This document shows positions 5,037-5,560 of a stretch of DNA of 5,560 nucleotides, in pieces. The translations under genes were made by a program, and so were the position numbers. Positions within the stretch are counted from its first letter, which is position 1, and each line of letters begins with the position of its first letter. Where the stretch lies: contig JBQTJJ010000153.1 in assembly GCA_052387235.1 (NCBI GenBank), positions 1-5,560 of the forward strand, read 5' to 3'. A model generated the notes under the pieces. That model was not told the origin of the DNA. It saw only the letters and a program-made list of their open reading frames with translations, and did not search any database. This DNA is from JBQTJJ01 sp052387235. Its GTDB lineage: Bacteria; Actinomycetota; Acidimicrobiia; Acidimicrobiales; GCA-2861595.

Positions 5037-5560
5037 TCTATTGCGCCGTCCGGGGGACGAAAGCCCAGGTCAGGGCGCTAAAGACGGTCGGGTCGATGAG
5101 CTCGAAATTGCGCTCGCACCCCATCCGCACCCCACGCCGATCCTCGGCCACTGCTGACCGCTGGTCGCCGCAGCGAGCCGTAGTCACGCCTCGTGGCCGA
5201 CCCGACGGCGAGGTGGGCGGGTCTGCCGCCGAGCCGCGGTCGAAGCGGAACGGTGCGTTGTTGGGCCGCGACTACTGCGTCGCGGCGTCAGCTGCCGATC
5301 AGGGTGATGCTGAGCGTGGCGGCGTCCCAAGACTGGTCCTCGGTCAAGTGGGCACCGGCCTCTCGATTCCGCTGCGCCCCTGCGACGGGTCCGGCACGTG
5401 CTCGAACACGGGCCGGCATCCCGTCAGGAAATAAGACTCTCCTCTCCCTTCCGTGGGCGGTTCGCGGGCGGACGCAACATGAAGCGGGCGCGGGGAGGTT
5501 CGCTATCTCGTGGTGGTGATAGGCGTGCGTGGCTCCCGCCGATGCCAAGCACCCCCCTCT
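5037..5560. other. Region without an intact gene, possible element border or decayed DNA
   Basis: I find no complete gene here. Base composition is less extreme than in the left part, and third codon positions are less GC-biased in every frame. On the minus strand an open frame covers 5271-5041 and ends in TAG at 5040-5038, immediately next to the tRNA fragment; its end reads FELIDPTVFSALTWAFVPRT with codon use closer to real genes than its beginning. A second minus-strand frame enters from the right edge and stops with TGA at 5290-5288; its last 18 or so residues (TEDQSWDAATLSITLIGS) have strongly coding-like codons. Neither has a supported start or a recognisable domain. Plus-strand frames here run through the tRNA antisense and are not credible. 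Confidence 0.5.
5038..5271 (-). pseudogene. Possible decayed coding end abutting the tRNA fragment
   Basis: A 77-codon stop-free frame on the minus strand that has no convincing start: in-frame ATG and GTG codons lack a Shine-Dalgarno sequence. About four fifths of its third positions are G or C, higher than in random frames here but lower than in the window's real genes. It is bounded upstream by TAG at 5274-5272 and ends in TAG at 5040-5038, two bases from the truncated tRNA-Ser. No known domain is visible; integrase genes often sit beside such sites, but no Arg/His/Tyr catalytic pattern is seen. It could be chance. Confidence 0.2.

Noticed and set aside
4965..5060. A complete tRNA-Ser on the minus strand
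   Set aside because: No GGAGGGG partner for the 3' acceptor strand exists in the expected place, and the 5' half of the D-stem is missing.
4916..5434. A 172-codon plus-strand frame reading GVGFEPTVRL and onward
   Set aside because: It is the antisense translation of the tRNA-Ser fragment, a well-known source of spurious proteins.

Overview
The window reads as chromosomal DNA from a very high-GC actinobacterium. The grounds are the G/C-dominated third codon positions, a DinB/mycothiol-type protein with a CPECGFD head, two genes that look leaderless, and an LPxTG cell-wall anchored protein. The class Acidimicrobiia would fit, but that is an impression from style and not something the sequence proves.

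Left part (1-1216, minus strand): an unrecognised four-helix membrane protein runs off the left edge. Upstream of it on the same strand, 75 bases away, lies a DinB-like putative metalloenzyme. Middle part (1234-2878, plus strand): a metallo-beta-lactamase-fold hydrolase is followed by a HAD-superfamily hydrolase whose likely GTG start lies one base after the first gene's stop, so the two probably form a two-gene operon. The DinB and MBL start codons are only 17 bases apart and divergent. Each is preceded at leaderless spacing by a TANNNT box, and the two boxes overlap.

Right-centre (2879-4834, plus strand): a less GC-rich intergenic region holds a TTGACG/CATTCT promoter, a leader with two small hairpins and a clear RBS. 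It leads into a 576-residue secreted, Leu-rich, almost aromatic-free protein ending in LPRTG, a hydrophobic helix and an arginine-rich tail. A strong GC hairpin terminator follows.

Right end (4835-5560): a C-rich stretch and a 47-base inverted repeat precede, on the minus strand, the 3' three-quarters of a tRNA-Ser(CGA). The 5' acceptor strand and the first part of the D-arm are missing and the neighbouring DNA does not supply them. The sequence to the right shows no intact gene, only reading frames that look like decayed coding ends. The simplest reading is an integration scar: a displaced tRNA 3' end marking one border of an element that would lie to the right. A deletion or a chimeric assembly could give the same picture. 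No complete novel multi-gene system is visible. The strongest leads are the tRNA scar, the modular LPxTG protein and the compact divergent leaderless promoter.
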